39,670 bases of DNA from NCBI GenBank assembly GCA_937948985.1, contig CALFAK010000080.1, positions 1-39,670 on the forward strand. Direction: 5' to 3'. This stretch comes from an uncultured Neomegalonema sp. (lineage in GTDB: Bacteria > Pseudomonadota > Alphaproteobacteria > Rhodobacterales > Rhodobacteraceae). A program made the translations under genes and the position numbers. Within the stretch, counting starts at the first letter, position 1. Every line of letters begins with the position of its first letter. Below are positions 25,665-34,506 of the stretch, in pieces. A model generated the notes under the pieces. It searched no databases, was not told the origin of the DNA, and saw only the letters and a program-made list of their open reading frames with translations.

Positions 25665-25676
25665 CCCGCCCCGGCC

Positions 25677-26960
25677 TCAGGCCGCGCCGCGCAAGGCTTG
25701 CGGCAGCCCCCCGCCTTTCGGCCCCAGATACACCGCACTCGGCGCACCGCCATCCAGCAACTCGCGCATCCCGCGTTTCACAGCGGTCGTATCCACGGCA
25801 TCGATCATCTCGACAATTTCGCTCATGCCATAGGGTCGTCCGCGTAAAAACATCTGCCGCGCCAGCGTTTCCGCCCGCCGCATCGGCGATTCCAGTCCCA
25901 TGACCAGCCCCGATTTCGACTGCGCCCGCGCCCGGCTGACCTCCGCCTCGGTCACATCATCCGCCGCCCGCTCAAATACATCCAGCGCCAACGTCGCCAG
26001 TTCCCCGGCCTGATCGGCCCCCGTGGCCGCATAAATCGTCATCAGCCCGGCATCACTGAACGACTCGGCATAGCTATAGATCGAATAGCACAACCCCCGC
26101 TCCTCGCGCGCCTCCTGGAACAGCCGCGAAGACATCCCCCCGCCCAGCACGGCGGCGGCGGTTTGCGCACGAAACTGCGCCTCCAGATCGGTGCTGTCCG
26201 GCCCTTCAAAGCCCAGCACGATATGCGCCTGCTCGGAATCCTTGATGATTTCCCGCGTCGCGGCGTGATAATGCCCCGGCTCGATCACACTCGCGGGACG
26301 GCGCTCCATATCCCCGAACAGACGCTCGGCATCGCGCACCACTTCATCGTGATCGACAAATCCGGCAGCGGACAAAATCATGCTTTCCGGCGCATAATGC
26401 CGTTGCATATATCCCTGCACCGTATCCCGGTCGAACGACATCACACTGTCCGGCGTCCCTATAATCGGCCGGCCCAGCGGTTGATCCGGGAAAGCAATCT
26501 CCTGCAAAGCCTCCACCGCGACCATCGACGGCATATCATTGCGCTCGCCGATCTCCTGCAAGATCACATGCCGCTCACGTTCGATCTCGTCCGGCAGAAA
26601 GGTCGACTCGCGCAAAATATCCGCAATAATATCAATGGCCAGCGGTGTATGCTCGGCCAGCACCCGCGCCTGATACGCGGTGATTTCAAGGTCCGTATAG
26701 GCGTTCAGATCACCGCCCACATCCTCAATCTCTTCAACAATCCCCCGCGCCGTCCGCCGCTTCGTCCCCTTGAACGCCATATGCTCCAGCATATGCGACA
26801 GGCCCGTCTCAACCAGTGTTTCATTGCGCGACCCGACACTGACCCAAACGCCCAACGCCGCCGATTTCACATGCGGCATATGCTCGGTAATTACCCGAAA
26901 CCCGTTAGACAGCGTCGTCGCCCGGATACGCCCGTCTTCGATGGAGATATGGTCAGTCAA
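25677..26960 (-). CDS. M16 (mitochondrial-processing-peptidase-like) zinc peptidase
   Basis: 427 residues with the inverted zinc motif HMLEH (His56, Glu59, His60) in the stretch LSHMLEHMAFKGTKRRTA, and a distal Glu ligand in the following helix region. The C-terminal inactive half has the usual GGGMSSRLFQEARE(E/R)RGL signature. Close kin of mitochondrial processing peptidase beta and of alphaproteobacterial single-chain M16 proteases; substrates in bacteria are unclear. The start is TTG: the codon overlaps the thrC stop as TTGA (26957-26960), and AAGGAG lies seven bases upstream inside the thrC end. This supports coupled translation. Confidence 0.94.
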   Translation of the reverse strand: MTDHISIEDGRIRATTLSNGFRVITEHMPHVKSAALGVWVSVGSRNETLVETGLSHMLEHMAFKGTKRRTARGIVEEIEDVGGDLNAYTDLEITAYQARVLAEHTPLAIDIIADILRESTFLPDEIERERHVILQEIGERNDMPSMVAVEALQEIAFPDQPLGRPIIGTPDSVMSFDRDTVQGYMQRHYAPESMILSAAGFVDHDEVVRDAERLFGDMERRPASVIEPGHYHAATREIIKDSEQAHIVLGFEGPDSTDLEAQFRAQTAAAVLGGGMSSRLFQEAREERGLCYSIYSYAESFSDAGLMTIYAATGADQAGELATLALDVFERAADDVTEAEVSRARAQSKSGLVMGLESPMRRAETLARQMFLRGRPYGMSEIVEMIDAVDTTAVKRGMRELLDGGAPSAVYLGPKGGGLPQALRGAA

Positions 26961-28345
26961 ACAGCACGCTCCTTGCGGATATAGGCTTCGATGATGGCGA
27001 GGTCGTTCGGCAGCACGGTAATACGCTCATCCCGTTCGTAAAGATCAGCCATCCGCTCCGGCAACGGCGTCTCCGCTCCCGTCGCATCCCGCACGGCATC
27101 CGGGAATTTCGCTGGATGCGCCGTGGCCAGCGTGACCATCGGCGTGTCACTCCGCGCGGTCTGGCGGGCGGCGGCGAGACCCACGGCACTGTGCGGATCA
27201 AGCGTCATTCCGATCTCCGCCCGCACCCGCCGGATCGTCTCAATCGTCTCATCCTGCGGGATGCGCGCCGAAGCGAACTCATCACGCAGCTTGTCCTGCT
27301 GCCCCTGTGACAGCGCCATCGATTTCTTAGTCTTCAGATCATCCATCATCGACGCCACCGCCACACCCTCACGGTCGGCGAGATCAAAAATCAGCCGCTC
27401 GAAATTCGAGGAAATCTGAATATCCATGCTCGGCGTGATGGTCTGGCTCACGCCCTCAATCTCATAACGGCCCGTCTCCAAAGTCCGGTGCAGGATATCA
27501 TTCTCATTCGTCGCAATCACCAGATTGCCAATCGCAAAGCCCATCCGTTTGGCCACATAGCCCGCGAAAATATCCCCGAAATTCCCGGTCGGCACGGCGT
27601 AATCAATCTTCCGGTCCACCCCGCCCAAGGCCAGTGAGGAGGTCGCATAATACACCACTTGCGCCAAAACCCGTGTCCAGTTGATCGAATTGATCGCCCC
27701 AAGGCGCATTTCATCACGGAACTCAAAATCGTTGAACATCGCTTTGACCAGCGCTTGGCAATCGTCAAAATCACCCTCAACCGCAATCGCCCGCACATTC
27801 GCTTCGGTCGGCGTCGTCATCTGCCGGCGCTGCACCTCGGAAATCCGGCCATGCGGGTAAAGGATAAACACATCCGCCCGCGCGCGGCCCCGAAACGCCT
27901 CAATCGCCGCCGATCCCGTATCGCCGGAGGTCGCGCCCACAATCGTGATCCGCTCATCACGCTTATCCAGCACATGCTCGAACAGATGCCCGATCAGCTG
28001 CATCGCCAGGTCTTTAAACGCCAGCGTCGGCCCGTGGAACAGTTCCAGCAACCACTGCCCGCTCTCCATCTGCACCAGCGGTGCAACAGCCGTGTGACCA
28101 AAGCCCGAATAAGCCTTCTCAATCATCGCTTCCAGCGCGGCCATGTCCATGTCACCGACAAACGGACGCAGCACTTCAAGCGCGACTTTCTGGTAGGGCT
28201 GCCCCTCCAGCGCGGCAATCTGCTCCCGGCTCAGCGTCGGCCAGCTTTCGGGCACATAAAGCCCGCCATCACGCGCCAATCCGGCCAGCAATGCATCCTC
28301 AAAACCGACAACGGGCGCGCTGCCACGGGTGCTGACATAATTCAT
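26957..28345 (-). CDS. thrC: Threonine synthase
   Basis: 462 residues; converts O-phosphohomoserine to threonine with pyridoxal phosphate. The N-terminal MNYVSTRGSAPVVGFEDAL and RDGGLYVPESWP are typical of the bacterial/fungal class. The cofactor Lys111 is in FHGPTLAFKDLAMQLIG, the phosphate cup in GATSGDTGSAA, and GNFGDIFAGYVAKRMG follows. Starts 30 bases after surf1 and overlaps the M16 peptidase by four bases. The cox-surf1-thrC-M16-acetyltransferase order is a known Rhodobacterales arrangement. Confidence 0.96.
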   Translation of the reverse strand: MNYVSTRGSAPVVGFEDALLAGLARDGGLYVPESWPTLSREQIAALEGQPYQKVALEVLRPFVGDMDMAALEAMIEKAYSGFGHTAVAPLVQMESGQWLLELFHGPTLAFKDLAMQLIGHLFEHVLDKRDERITIVGATSGDTGSAAIEAFRGRARADVFILYPHGRISEVQRRQMTTPTEANVRAIAVEGDFDDCQALVKAMFNDFEFRDEMRLGAINSINWTRVLAQVVYYATSSLALGGVDRKIDYAVPTGNFGDIFAGYVAKRMGFAIGNLVIATNENDILHRTLETGRYEIEGVSQTITPSMDIQISSNFERLIFDLADREGVAVASMMDDLKTKKSMALSQGQQDKLRDEFASARIPQDETIETIRRVRAEIGMTLDPHSAVGLAAARQTARSDTPMVTLATAHPAKFPDAVRDATGAETPLPERMADLYERDERITVLPNDLAIIEAYIRKERAV

Positions 28346-28375
28346 CGACGGCTCCTTCGCTTGAAGACCTAGGCT

Positions 28376-29092
28376 TTATTCGGGTTCATCCACGGGTGCA
28401 AGCCGTTGCCGTCGCATCCAGATCGCGCTCATCACAATCCAGATCAGCGCGATCGAAAACCACGTGATCGCATATTGCAGATGGTTGTTCGGCAGTGTCA
28501 CCTGCGGCGGTCGCGCCTTGGGCCAGCCTTCGCTGCCATCCGGTTGCCGCACGACCATCACAGGCTCCGCTTTCACAGCGGCGGCGATGCTCTCCACATT
28601 CTGCGCGTACCATTCCCGCTTTTGCAGATTCGGCTCCGGCGTGAACGCGTTCGTATCGTCAGGCCAGCGCAGCAACCCCGTCACCTGCTGAGGCCGCGTC
28701 GGCGCTTCGGGCAGTGTCGCCACATCCCCCTCGCGCGTGGCGTGAGGCGCAAAACCGCGATTGACCAATATCCGCCGCCCATCCGTCGTCTCGAACGGCG
28801 TGATCAGCTCATAACCGGGGCCATGCACTTTGAACGACGTAAGAACGTTGATCGTCTCCGCGCCCACATACCGCCCCTGCACGATCACAGGCTTATAATC
28901 ATCGCGCGCGGGATCCAGATCACGCGGCAACGCCACAGGCTCCGCCGAAATCCGCGCGCCCGCCTCTGCGATCAGACCCTGCTTCCAAGCCAGACGCTGC
29001 ACTTGCCAAGCGCCCAGCCCCGCCAAAACGAGAAAACCGCCAAGCCCGACAACAATCGGACCCAGCGGTTTCAATTTACTCATTAAACCCAT
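28376..29092 (-). CDS. SURF1-family cytochrome oxidase assembly protein
   Basis: 238 residues. Two membrane helices (about 10-30 and 208-228) flank a periplasmic domain, the standard SURF1 layout. Conserved features are LGAWQVQRLAWKQGLI after the first helix, VIVQGRY, GPGYELITPF, ILVNRGFAP and, before the second helix, LPNNHLQYAITWFSIALIW. SURF1 proteins help insert or retain heme a in subunit I of aa3-type oxidases. The gene begins six bases after coxC; a second ATG three codons in (29083) is an equally possible start. It is the last oxidase-related gene before thrC. Confidence 0.94.
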   Translation of the reverse strand: MGLMSKLKPLGPIVVGLGGFLVLAGLGAWQVQRLAWKQGLIAEAGARISAEPVALPRDLDPARDDYKPVIVQGRYVGAETINVLTSFKVHGPGYELITPFETTDGRRILVNRGFAPHATREGDVATLPEAPTRPQQVTGLLRWPDDTNAFTPEPNLQKREWYAQNVESIAAAVKAEPVMVVRQPDGSEGWPKARPPQVTLPNNHLQYAITWFSIALIWIVMSAIWMRRQRLAPVDEPE

Positions 29093-29098
29093 TCAGGT

Positions 29099-29977
29099 TC
29101 AGTGACCGCCGGTCGCGAAGAACCAATAGCTGCCAGCATAAATCGCGAAGAACAGGAACAGCCATACCACGTCAACGAAGTGCCAGTACCAAGCCGCCGC
29201 CTCAAACCCGATGTGGCGCTCCGGCGTGAAATGACCTTTCTTCACACGGATCAGGCAAATCGCGAGGAAGATCGTTCCGATCAGAACATGCATCCCGTGG
29301 AAGCCCGTGGCCATAAAGAACGCCGCACCGTAGAACGTGTTCTGCAGGGTCAGACCGTGATGATACGCTTCAACATACTCAATCGCTTGCATGATCAGGA
29401 AGATCGCACCAAGGAACGTTGTAAGCGCCAGCGCCCAGAAAACCTTCTCGCGCTTCGGATCAGTCTGGCGATCCTCGTTCCGCATCTCAATCAGATAGTG
29501 GTGCGCGACGGTCAGCGTACAACCGGACAGCAGCAGGATCAGCGTGTTCACCAGCGGCAGGGCCAGCGGATCAACCGCGTGCACACCTTCTGGCGGGAAA
29601 ATACCACCCTCGGCAAAACCAACACCGTGACTCTCATCCGTCGTCTGAGGCTGAATGAACAGCGCATACCGGAAATACGCCCAGAACCATGCGAGGAAGA
29701 ACATCACTTCGGAAATGATGAACAGGATAAACCCGTAGCGCAAACCGATATACACGACCGGCGTATGATCGCCGGAATGCGACTCGCGGATGACTTCCGC
29801 CCACCACGAATACATCACGAACAACACCCCGGCGAGGCCCGCCAGTGTGATCAGCGGCGTACCGCCTTTGAACCAGATAACCGAGCCGAACAGCATAACA
29901 AATGCGCTGACTGCGGCCACAAACGGCCAAACGCTTGGTTCAATGATGTGATAATCGTGTTTCGCGTGACTTGCCAT
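29099..29977 (-). CDS. coxC: Cytochrome c oxidase subunit III
   Basis: 292 residues, seven predicted membrane helices, subunit of the aa3-type heme-copper oxidase. Family marks are the N-terminal HDYHIIEPSVWPFVAAVSAF, EVMFFLAWFWAYF with the conserved Glu, GFHGMHVLIGTIFL, and C-terminal FEAAAWYWHFVDVVWLFLF. It lies 33 bases after ctaG and six before surf1. The catalytic subunit I gene is not in the window. In many alphaproteobacteria coxA is also unlinked from this block. Confidence 0.97.
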   Translation of the reverse strand: MASHAKHDYHIIEPSVWPFVAAVSAFVMLFGSVIWFKGGTPLITLAGLAGVLFVMYSWWAEVIRESHSGDHTPVVYIGLRYGFILFIISEVMFFLAWFWAYFRYALFIQPQTTDESHGVGFAEGGIFPPEGVHAVDPLALPLVNTLILLLSGCTLTVAHHYLIEMRNEDRQTDPKREKVFWALALTTFLGAIFLIMQAIEYVEAYHHGLTLQNTFYGAAFFMATGFHGMHVLIGTIFLAICLIRVKKGHFTPERHIGFEAAAWYWHFVDVVWLFLFFAIYAGSYWFFATGGH

Positions 29978-30010
29978 TTTATCGCTCCCAAGACGGCGCG
30001 CTGTGCCGCC

Positions 30011-30607
30011 TTAATTGACCACTTGCCCGGTGGATGCCGTGCCGTTTTCTACGACCTGCGTTCCTTCGGGTAAATCGGTTTTATAGAAAGTATATGAAAG
30101 AGTGACGCCTTTAACCTCCTCTGTCGCCCGATCCGTGCGGATCTCAGGGTCAATAAAGAAGGTTACGGGCATTTCGACCGTTTCGCCGGCCTGCAACACC
30201 TGCTCCGTAAAGCAGAAACAATCAATCTTAACGAAATACGGCCCGATCTTGAACGGCGTCACATTGAACACCGCCGTTCCGGCCACAGGCTCATCCGTCG
30301 GATTATGCGCGGTATAAAACGCCAAACCCGTCTCACCGAGAGGGATTTCCATTTCACGCTGCACGGGCTTGAAAACCCAAGGCATCTGCGACTCGGTTGA
30401 GGCATCAAACCGGACCTTGATCGTCTCACCTGAAACAGCCCCCGGCGCGACATCCGCCCGCAAAGGCGTTCCACCGAATCCGGTAACCTGACAAAACAGC
30501 TGGTAAAGTGGGATTGCCGCGAAAGACATGCCCAGCATCACAACCGCCATTCCGGCCAGCTTGAACGCTGTTCTCATATTCGTCTGATCTGCAGAAGATT
30601 TAGACAT
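30011..30607 (-). CDS. ctaG: CtaG/Cox11 copper chaperone for CuB
   Basis: 198 residues. One N-terminal membrane helix (about 13-33) is followed by a periplasmic beta-sandwich. The copper-binding motif is KIDCFCFTEQ, and the conserved VTFFIDPEI precedes the final strand TLSYTFYK. Delivers copper to the CuB site of oxidase subunit I. It follows the 46-aa membrane-protein gene by seven bases and precedes coxC. GAGGGG upstream of the ATG is the likely ribosome-binding site. Confidence 0.95.
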   Translation of the reverse strand: MSKSSADQTNMRTAFKLAGMAVVMLGMSFAAIPLYQLFCQVTGFGGTPLRADVAPGAVSGETIKVRFDASTESQMPWVFKPVQREMEIPLGETGLAFYTAHNPTDEPVAGTAVFNVTPFKIGPYFVKIDCFCFTEQVLQAGETVEMPVTFFIDPEIRTDRATEEVKGVTLSYTFYKTDLPEGTQVVENGTASTGQVVN

Positions 30608-30614
30608 GCGCCCC

Positions 30615-30755
30615 TCAGACAGTCGCTTGAAGTTTCACGAGCGTAACGGCGAAGATCAGGGCCACGAACGCGGCCAGTATCAGCCCGACAAACACGTTCC
30701 GGCCAAAACGGCGTTTATATATCTCGTGTGATCCGGCGGTTTTCTGCGTTTCCAT
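30615..30755 (-). CDS. coxF: 46-aa single-helix membrane protein in the oxidase operon (CoxF-like)
   Basis: Short reading frame of 46 residues filling the gap between ctaB and ctaG. It begins METQKTAGSHEIYKRRFGRN, with a basic stretch before one hydrophobic helix (VFVGLILAAFVALIFAVTLV), and ends KLQATV. It starts four bases after the ctaB stop and ends seven bases before ctaG, so it is surely co-transcribed. Small proteins with a basic cytoplasmic head and one helix occupy this place in rhizobial and Rhodobacterales oxidase operons and have been called CoxF. Their role is presumed to be assembly or accessory. The name rests on position and size more than on sequence. Confidence 0.8.
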   Translation of the reverse strand: METQKTAGSHEIYKRRFGRNVFVGLILAAFVALIFAVTLVKLQATV

Positions 30756-30759
30756 CACA

Positions 30760-31689
30760 TTACGCTCCCACACTGCGGATCAACGCGTCACAAAGCAGCG
30801 CCGCGAAAATCAGCGCCAGATAAGTCAACGAGTAACCGAACAGCTTTTTCTCAGGCACATAGTTTTCCGCAATCGCGGTCTCTTCATCGCGTTTGTAGAC
30901 ATTCCACGCGAGGTAGCAGAACACCGCATTCGCGATCACCGCCGTCACCGTGTAAATCATGCCGCTGACCGCCGTCGGTATAAGCGCAAGGCTGCTGAAC
31001 GCCAGCAGGATCGAATAAACCAAAACCTGTACTCGTGTCACCTTCGGTCCGGCAACAACAGGCAGCATCGGCACATCAGCATCCGTATACTCGCGCCGCT
31101 TCCACAGGGCCAGCGCCCAGAAATGCGGCGGGGTCCAAAGCAGGATGATCGCAAACATCAGCAACGGCTCAATCGAAACCGATCCCGTCGCCACCGTCCA
31201 GCCAATCACAGGCGGAATCGCTCCGGCGGCTCCGCCGATCACGATATTCTGCGGCGTCCGGCGCTTCAGCCACATGGTGTAAAACCCGCCATAAAACGCA
31301 ATCGTTCCCGCCAGCAGCACAGCGGACAGCACATTCGCAAACACCGCCAACATCGCCACGGACAACACCGACAGCCCCAACCCGATGCCCAGCGCTTCAT
31401 CGCGCGTCACACGACCGGAAGGAATAGGACGCCCTTTGGTCCGGCCCATCTTGCCGTCGATATCCGATTCCCACCACATGTTGAGCGCACCTGACGCCCC
31501 GGCACCGATGGAAATACACAGGATCGCGGCAAAACCGATCACCGGATGTACAGAAGTTGGCGCAGCCAGCATCCCGACCAGTCCGGTAAAGATCACCAGC
31601 GACATCACGCGCGGCTTCATCAGCGCGAAATAGTCACCAATGCTGGCTTCATACCCGCCAGAGGCATCGTTGACGCTTATATCTGTCAT
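30760..31689 (-). CDS. ctaB: Heme O synthase (protoheme IX farnesyltransferase)
   Basis: 309 residues, UbiA-superfamily membrane prenyltransferase; farnesylates heme b to heme O, the precursor of heme a. The first Asp-rich motif is NMWWESDIDGKMGRTKGRP, followed by IPSGRVTRDEALG. The second conserved loop is TPPHFWALALWKRREYTDADVPMLPVV. About nine hydrophobic helices are present. It starts two bases after coxB ends, within the oxidase assembly block. Together with a heme A synthase encoded elsewhere it would supply the aa3 oxidase. Confidence 0.96.
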   Translation of the reverse strand: MTDISVNDASGGYEASIGDYFALMKPRVMSLVIFTGLVGMLAAPTSVHPVIGFAAILCISIGAGASGALNMWWESDIDGKMGRTKGRPIPSGRVTRDEALGIGLGLSVLSVAMLAVFANVLSAVLLAGTIAFYGGFYTMWLKRRTPQNIVIGGAAGAIPPVIGWTVATGSVSIEPLLMFAIILLWTPPHFWALALWKRREYTDADVPMLPVVAGPKVTRVQVLVYSILLAFSSLALIPTAVSGMIYTVTAVIANAVFCYLAWNVYKRDEETAIAENYVPEKKLFGYSLTYLALIFAALLCDALIRSVGA

Positions 31690-31691
31690 GA

Positions 31692-32585
31692 TTATTCCGC
31701 CGCGACCGCAGCTACTTTGACAGAAGAAGGCGTGTAGTTATGAGCGAATTCCTCAAGCACTTCGGCAAGACGGGCCTCATACTCATCCTTCTCAACGACC
31801 TCAACCATGATCGGCATGTAAGAATGATCAGGACCGCACAGCTCTGAACACTGGCCATAATATGTACCGGTCTCTTTTGCCTTGAACCATGTTTCGTTCA
31901 AACGACCCGGTACCGCATCAACTTTGACCGCGAAAGAAGGCACAGCAAACGCGTGCAGTACATCCGCCGCAGTTACCTGAACACGCACAACCGTATCAAC
32001 GGGCACAACCATCGGCGCTGTGGCCTTAAGCTTCCACTCCATCGGGGAAGGAACCTCTTCGCCCTCTTCTTCGAGCGCGGCTTTCATCGTCTCGTAGTCG
32101 GAATAGCCTTTACCCGCCATAAGACTGTCGAAGATCACCTCTTCACCATCCACGTCGTAAGCATAGCCCCAGTACCATTGATATCCGACGGCCTTAACGG
32201 TCAGCTCGGCATCCTCAACAGTTTCCTGATCGTAAAGCAGCTTGATCGACGGCCACGCCATCGCCACCAAAATCACAACCGGAACCACGGTCCAGATCAC
32301 TTCGATGACCGAGTTGTGGGTGAAACGATCCGGCGTCGGGTTATTTTTCTTGGAGAACTTGATGCACACATAAGCAAGCAAAACCGTCACAAACAGTGTG
32401 ATCACAAATGCGAGGACGTGCAGGTTAAAAGACAGGGTTTGAACCCGCTCTGCAATATCCGTAACAGGTTCCTGATAACCCAGCTGCCAAGGTTCCGGCT
32501 GACCTTTGCCGGCCGCAAGCGCGGCACTGGCGCTCATCATGCTTCCCGAAAGGGCGGCGAACAGGGCGGCAATTTTACGGTTCAT
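31692..32585 (-). CDS. coxB: Cytochrome c oxidase subunit II
   Basis: 297 residues. A signal peptide (cleavage after AALAAG) precedes two membrane helices (about 50-75 and 93-115) and a periplasmic cupredoxin domain. The CuA ligands are His near 211 (DVLHAFAVPSF) and Cys246, Glu248, Cys250, His254 and Met257 in CSELCGPDHSYMPIM. The aromatic QWYWGYAYD patch for electron entry is intact. There is no fused cytochrome c domain, so this is the aa3 rather than caa3 type. First gene of the block; its promoter should lie in the 131 bases before it. Confidence 0.97.
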   Translation of the reverse strand: MNRKIAALFAALSGSMMSASAALAAGKGQPEPWQLGYQEPVTDIAERVQTLSFNLHVLAFVITLFVTVLLAYVCIKFSKKNNPTPDRFTHNSVIEVIWTVVPVVILVAMAWPSIKLLYDQETVEDAELTVKAVGYQWYWGYAYDVDGEEVIFDSLMAGKGYSDYETMKAALEEEGEEVPSPMEWKLKATAPMVVPVDTVVRVQVTAADVLHAFAVPSFAVKVDAVPGRLNETWFKAKETGTYYGQCSELCGPDHSYMPIMVEVVEKDEYEARLAEVLEEFAHNYTPSSVKVAAVAAE

Positions 32586-32716
32586 GTGACATTCTCTCCG
32601 TCAGAACAGCGCGATCCGCGAGTCTCCCGGCGCGCCTGATTTCCGCCACGTTCAATCACAACAGCCTCGCTTACGCAAGCCACTCTCACGCGGCATTCCG
32701 TCTCGTGAGACGCGGG
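32586..32716. promoter_or_regulatory. coxB promoter region and ggt 3' end
   Basis: The gap between coxB and the gamma-glutamyltransferase stop contains TCTCACG/CGTGAGA inverted repeats (about 32687-32710) and a shorter GTCTC-AC-GAGAC-type stem within them. These may terminate ggt. No clear FNR box is seen here. Confidence 0.4.
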
Positions 32717-34453
32717 CTATTTGCCCATCGCAATCCCTTCACGGCGCGGGTCGGCGGCTCCGGTCAAGCTGCCGTCCGCATCAATCTGTATCGCGTGCAG
32801 ACCGCTGTTCAGGTTGCGCAGCTTCACCGTATGCCCCAACGCCTTCAACGCGGCGGCCAGCGCATCGCTGCCCTCCTCCACATCAGTATCCCCGTTGCGA
32901 TTGACCACATGCGGCAGGGCCAGCGCCTCTGCGGGGTCCATCCCCCAATCCAGAATCGCCACAACGCTCTGCGCGACATAATTGATAATCCGCGACCCGC
33001 CGGGCGACCCGATCAACAACACCGGCGCGCCATCCTTCATCACAATCGTCGGCGCCATTGAGGAGCGTGGCCGCTTACCCGCCTCAACCCTATTGGCAAT
33101 AGGACGGCCATCACGCTCAGGCGCACGCGAGAAATCCGTCAGTTCATTATTAAGCAAAAACCCGCGCACCATTACGCGGCTACCGAATCCCGTCTCAATC
33201 GTCGTGGTCATCGAGGCTGCGTTACCATAGCTGTCGCGCACCACGATGTGCGAGGTTCCGGGTCGATCCGGATCCGTATCAGGACTGCGCGACGCCGCTT
33301 CACGCCACGGCGGATTGCCCGCCTGCGCTTTACCCCCCGCCCGCAACCGATCAATCCCCTGCGCGCGCAGCGTCATATATGCCCGATCAAGCAAACCGCG
33401 CGTCGGAACCCGCACAAAATCACTGTCCGCCATATAAAGCGCCCGGTCCGCATAGGCCCGCTTGCCCGCTTCCGCAAACAAATGCCGCGCATCCGCGTGG
33501 TTGGCGGTTCCCGGCGCAAGGCCCGCCATATCGAAATGTTCCAATAACATCAGGATTTGCCCCACCGTCAGCGCACCGGACGACGGCGGCCCCATCCCGC
33601 AAACGTCATGCCCGCGATAGGGCGCACAGACAGGTGCACGCTCGACCACGGCATAGCCGCTCAAATCCGCCCGCGTCAGCTCCCCCGCATTCTCTTCGGT
33701 CTTCACCGCCGCAACAATATCCCGCGCGATCTCACCCTCATAGAAAGGCTTGCTCCCACCAGCCGCGATAAGGCGCAAAGTCTCCGCGAACTTAGGGTTC
33801 TTGAGCAGCGTCCCCGCCGCTTTCGGCGCATCCCCGTTGAAAAAATATGCCCGCGTTTCGGCAAAGTCCCCCAGCCGCCGATCCACCGCCCCCGCAATAG
33901 ACCCGGCCAAACGCGGCGAGATTTCAAACCCTTCATCCGCTATCGAAATCGCCGGGCGCACCAAATTCGCCCAAGGCCGCTTGCCCCAACGGTCATGCGC
34001 CTCTTCCAACAATTTCAGCGTCCCCGGCACCCCGACCGAACGTCCGCCAACCACAGCATCCCACCACCCGACAGGCTCACCATCATCGCCAAGCCAATAG
34101 TCGGGCGTGGCAGAGGCCGGCGCTTTTTCCCGCCCGTCCAGCGTCGTCAGACGCCCCGTTTCGGCATCCCAATAAACAAGAAAAGCTCCGCCACCGATCC
34201 CCGAACTCTGCGGCTCGACGAGGTTCAGAATCAACTGCACCGTCACCAGCGCATCCGCCGCCGTGCCACCCTTCTCCAGCACCGCGTACCCCGCCTCAAC
34301 GGCAATCGGATTCGCGGCGGCGACCATAAATTCAGTGCCCTGCGCGGCAGGTTTCGGCGCGAATGCAAACGTCTTCTCAGGCTGCACCGCCTCCTGCGCA
34401 GCGGCGGGCGCGGCGAGGGCGATCAACAGGGCGGCAAGAGCGGTTCTGGTCAT
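32717..34453 (-). CDS. ggt: Gamma-glutamyltransferase
   Basis: 578-residue precursor of the periplasmic N-terminal nucleophile hydrolase that cleaves the gamma-glutamyl bond of glutathione. The signal peptide is MTRTALAALLIALAAPAAA. The frame is open to 34507, but the ATG at 34453 has GGAGA upstream and starts the signal peptide. Self-cleavage is expected before Thr400 in the stretch RPGTSHIVVRDSYGNAASMT, which would give about 399- and 179-residue chains. GIGGGAFLVYWD (large subunit) and SPGGSRIINYVAQ (small subunit) complete the site. FLLNNELTDFS is the lid-region sequence. It follows pbpC by about 50 bases. Confidence 0.95.
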   Translation of the reverse strand: MTRTALAALLIALAAPAAAQEAVQPEKTFAFAPKPAAQGTEFMVAAANPIAVEAGYAVLEKGGTAADALVTVQLILNLVEPQSSGIGGGAFLVYWDAETGRLTTLDGREKAPASATPDYWLGDDGEPVGWWDAVVGGRSVGVPGTLKLLEEAHDRWGKRPWANLVRPAISIADEGFEISPRLAGSIAGAVDRRLGDFAETRAYFFNGDAPKAAGTLLKNPKFAETLRLIAAGGSKPFYEGEIARDIVAAVKTEENAGELTRADLSGYAVVERAPVCAPYRGHDVCGMGPPSSGALTVGQILMLLEHFDMAGLAPGTANHADARHLFAEAGKRAYADRALYMADSDFVRVPTRGLLDRAYMTLRAQGIDRLRAGGKAQAGNPPWREAASRSPDTDPDRPGTSHIVVRDSYGNAASMTTTIETGFGSRVMVRGFLLNNELTDFSRAPERDGRPIANRVEAGKRPRSSMAPTIVMKDGAPVLLIGSPGGSRIINYVAQSVVAILDWGMDPAEALALPHVVNRNGDTDVEEGSDALAAALKALGHTVKLRNLNSGLHAIQIDADGSLTGAADPRREGIAMGK

Positions 34454-34506
34454 GGGATTCTCCGATGTGACCGCATAACCGTATGACGACTGACGCACCC
34501 TTGTCA

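Noticed and set aside
29102-30073. 323-aa plus-strand ORF
   Set aside because: Antisense to coxC and ctaG, both of which have unmistakable family residues.
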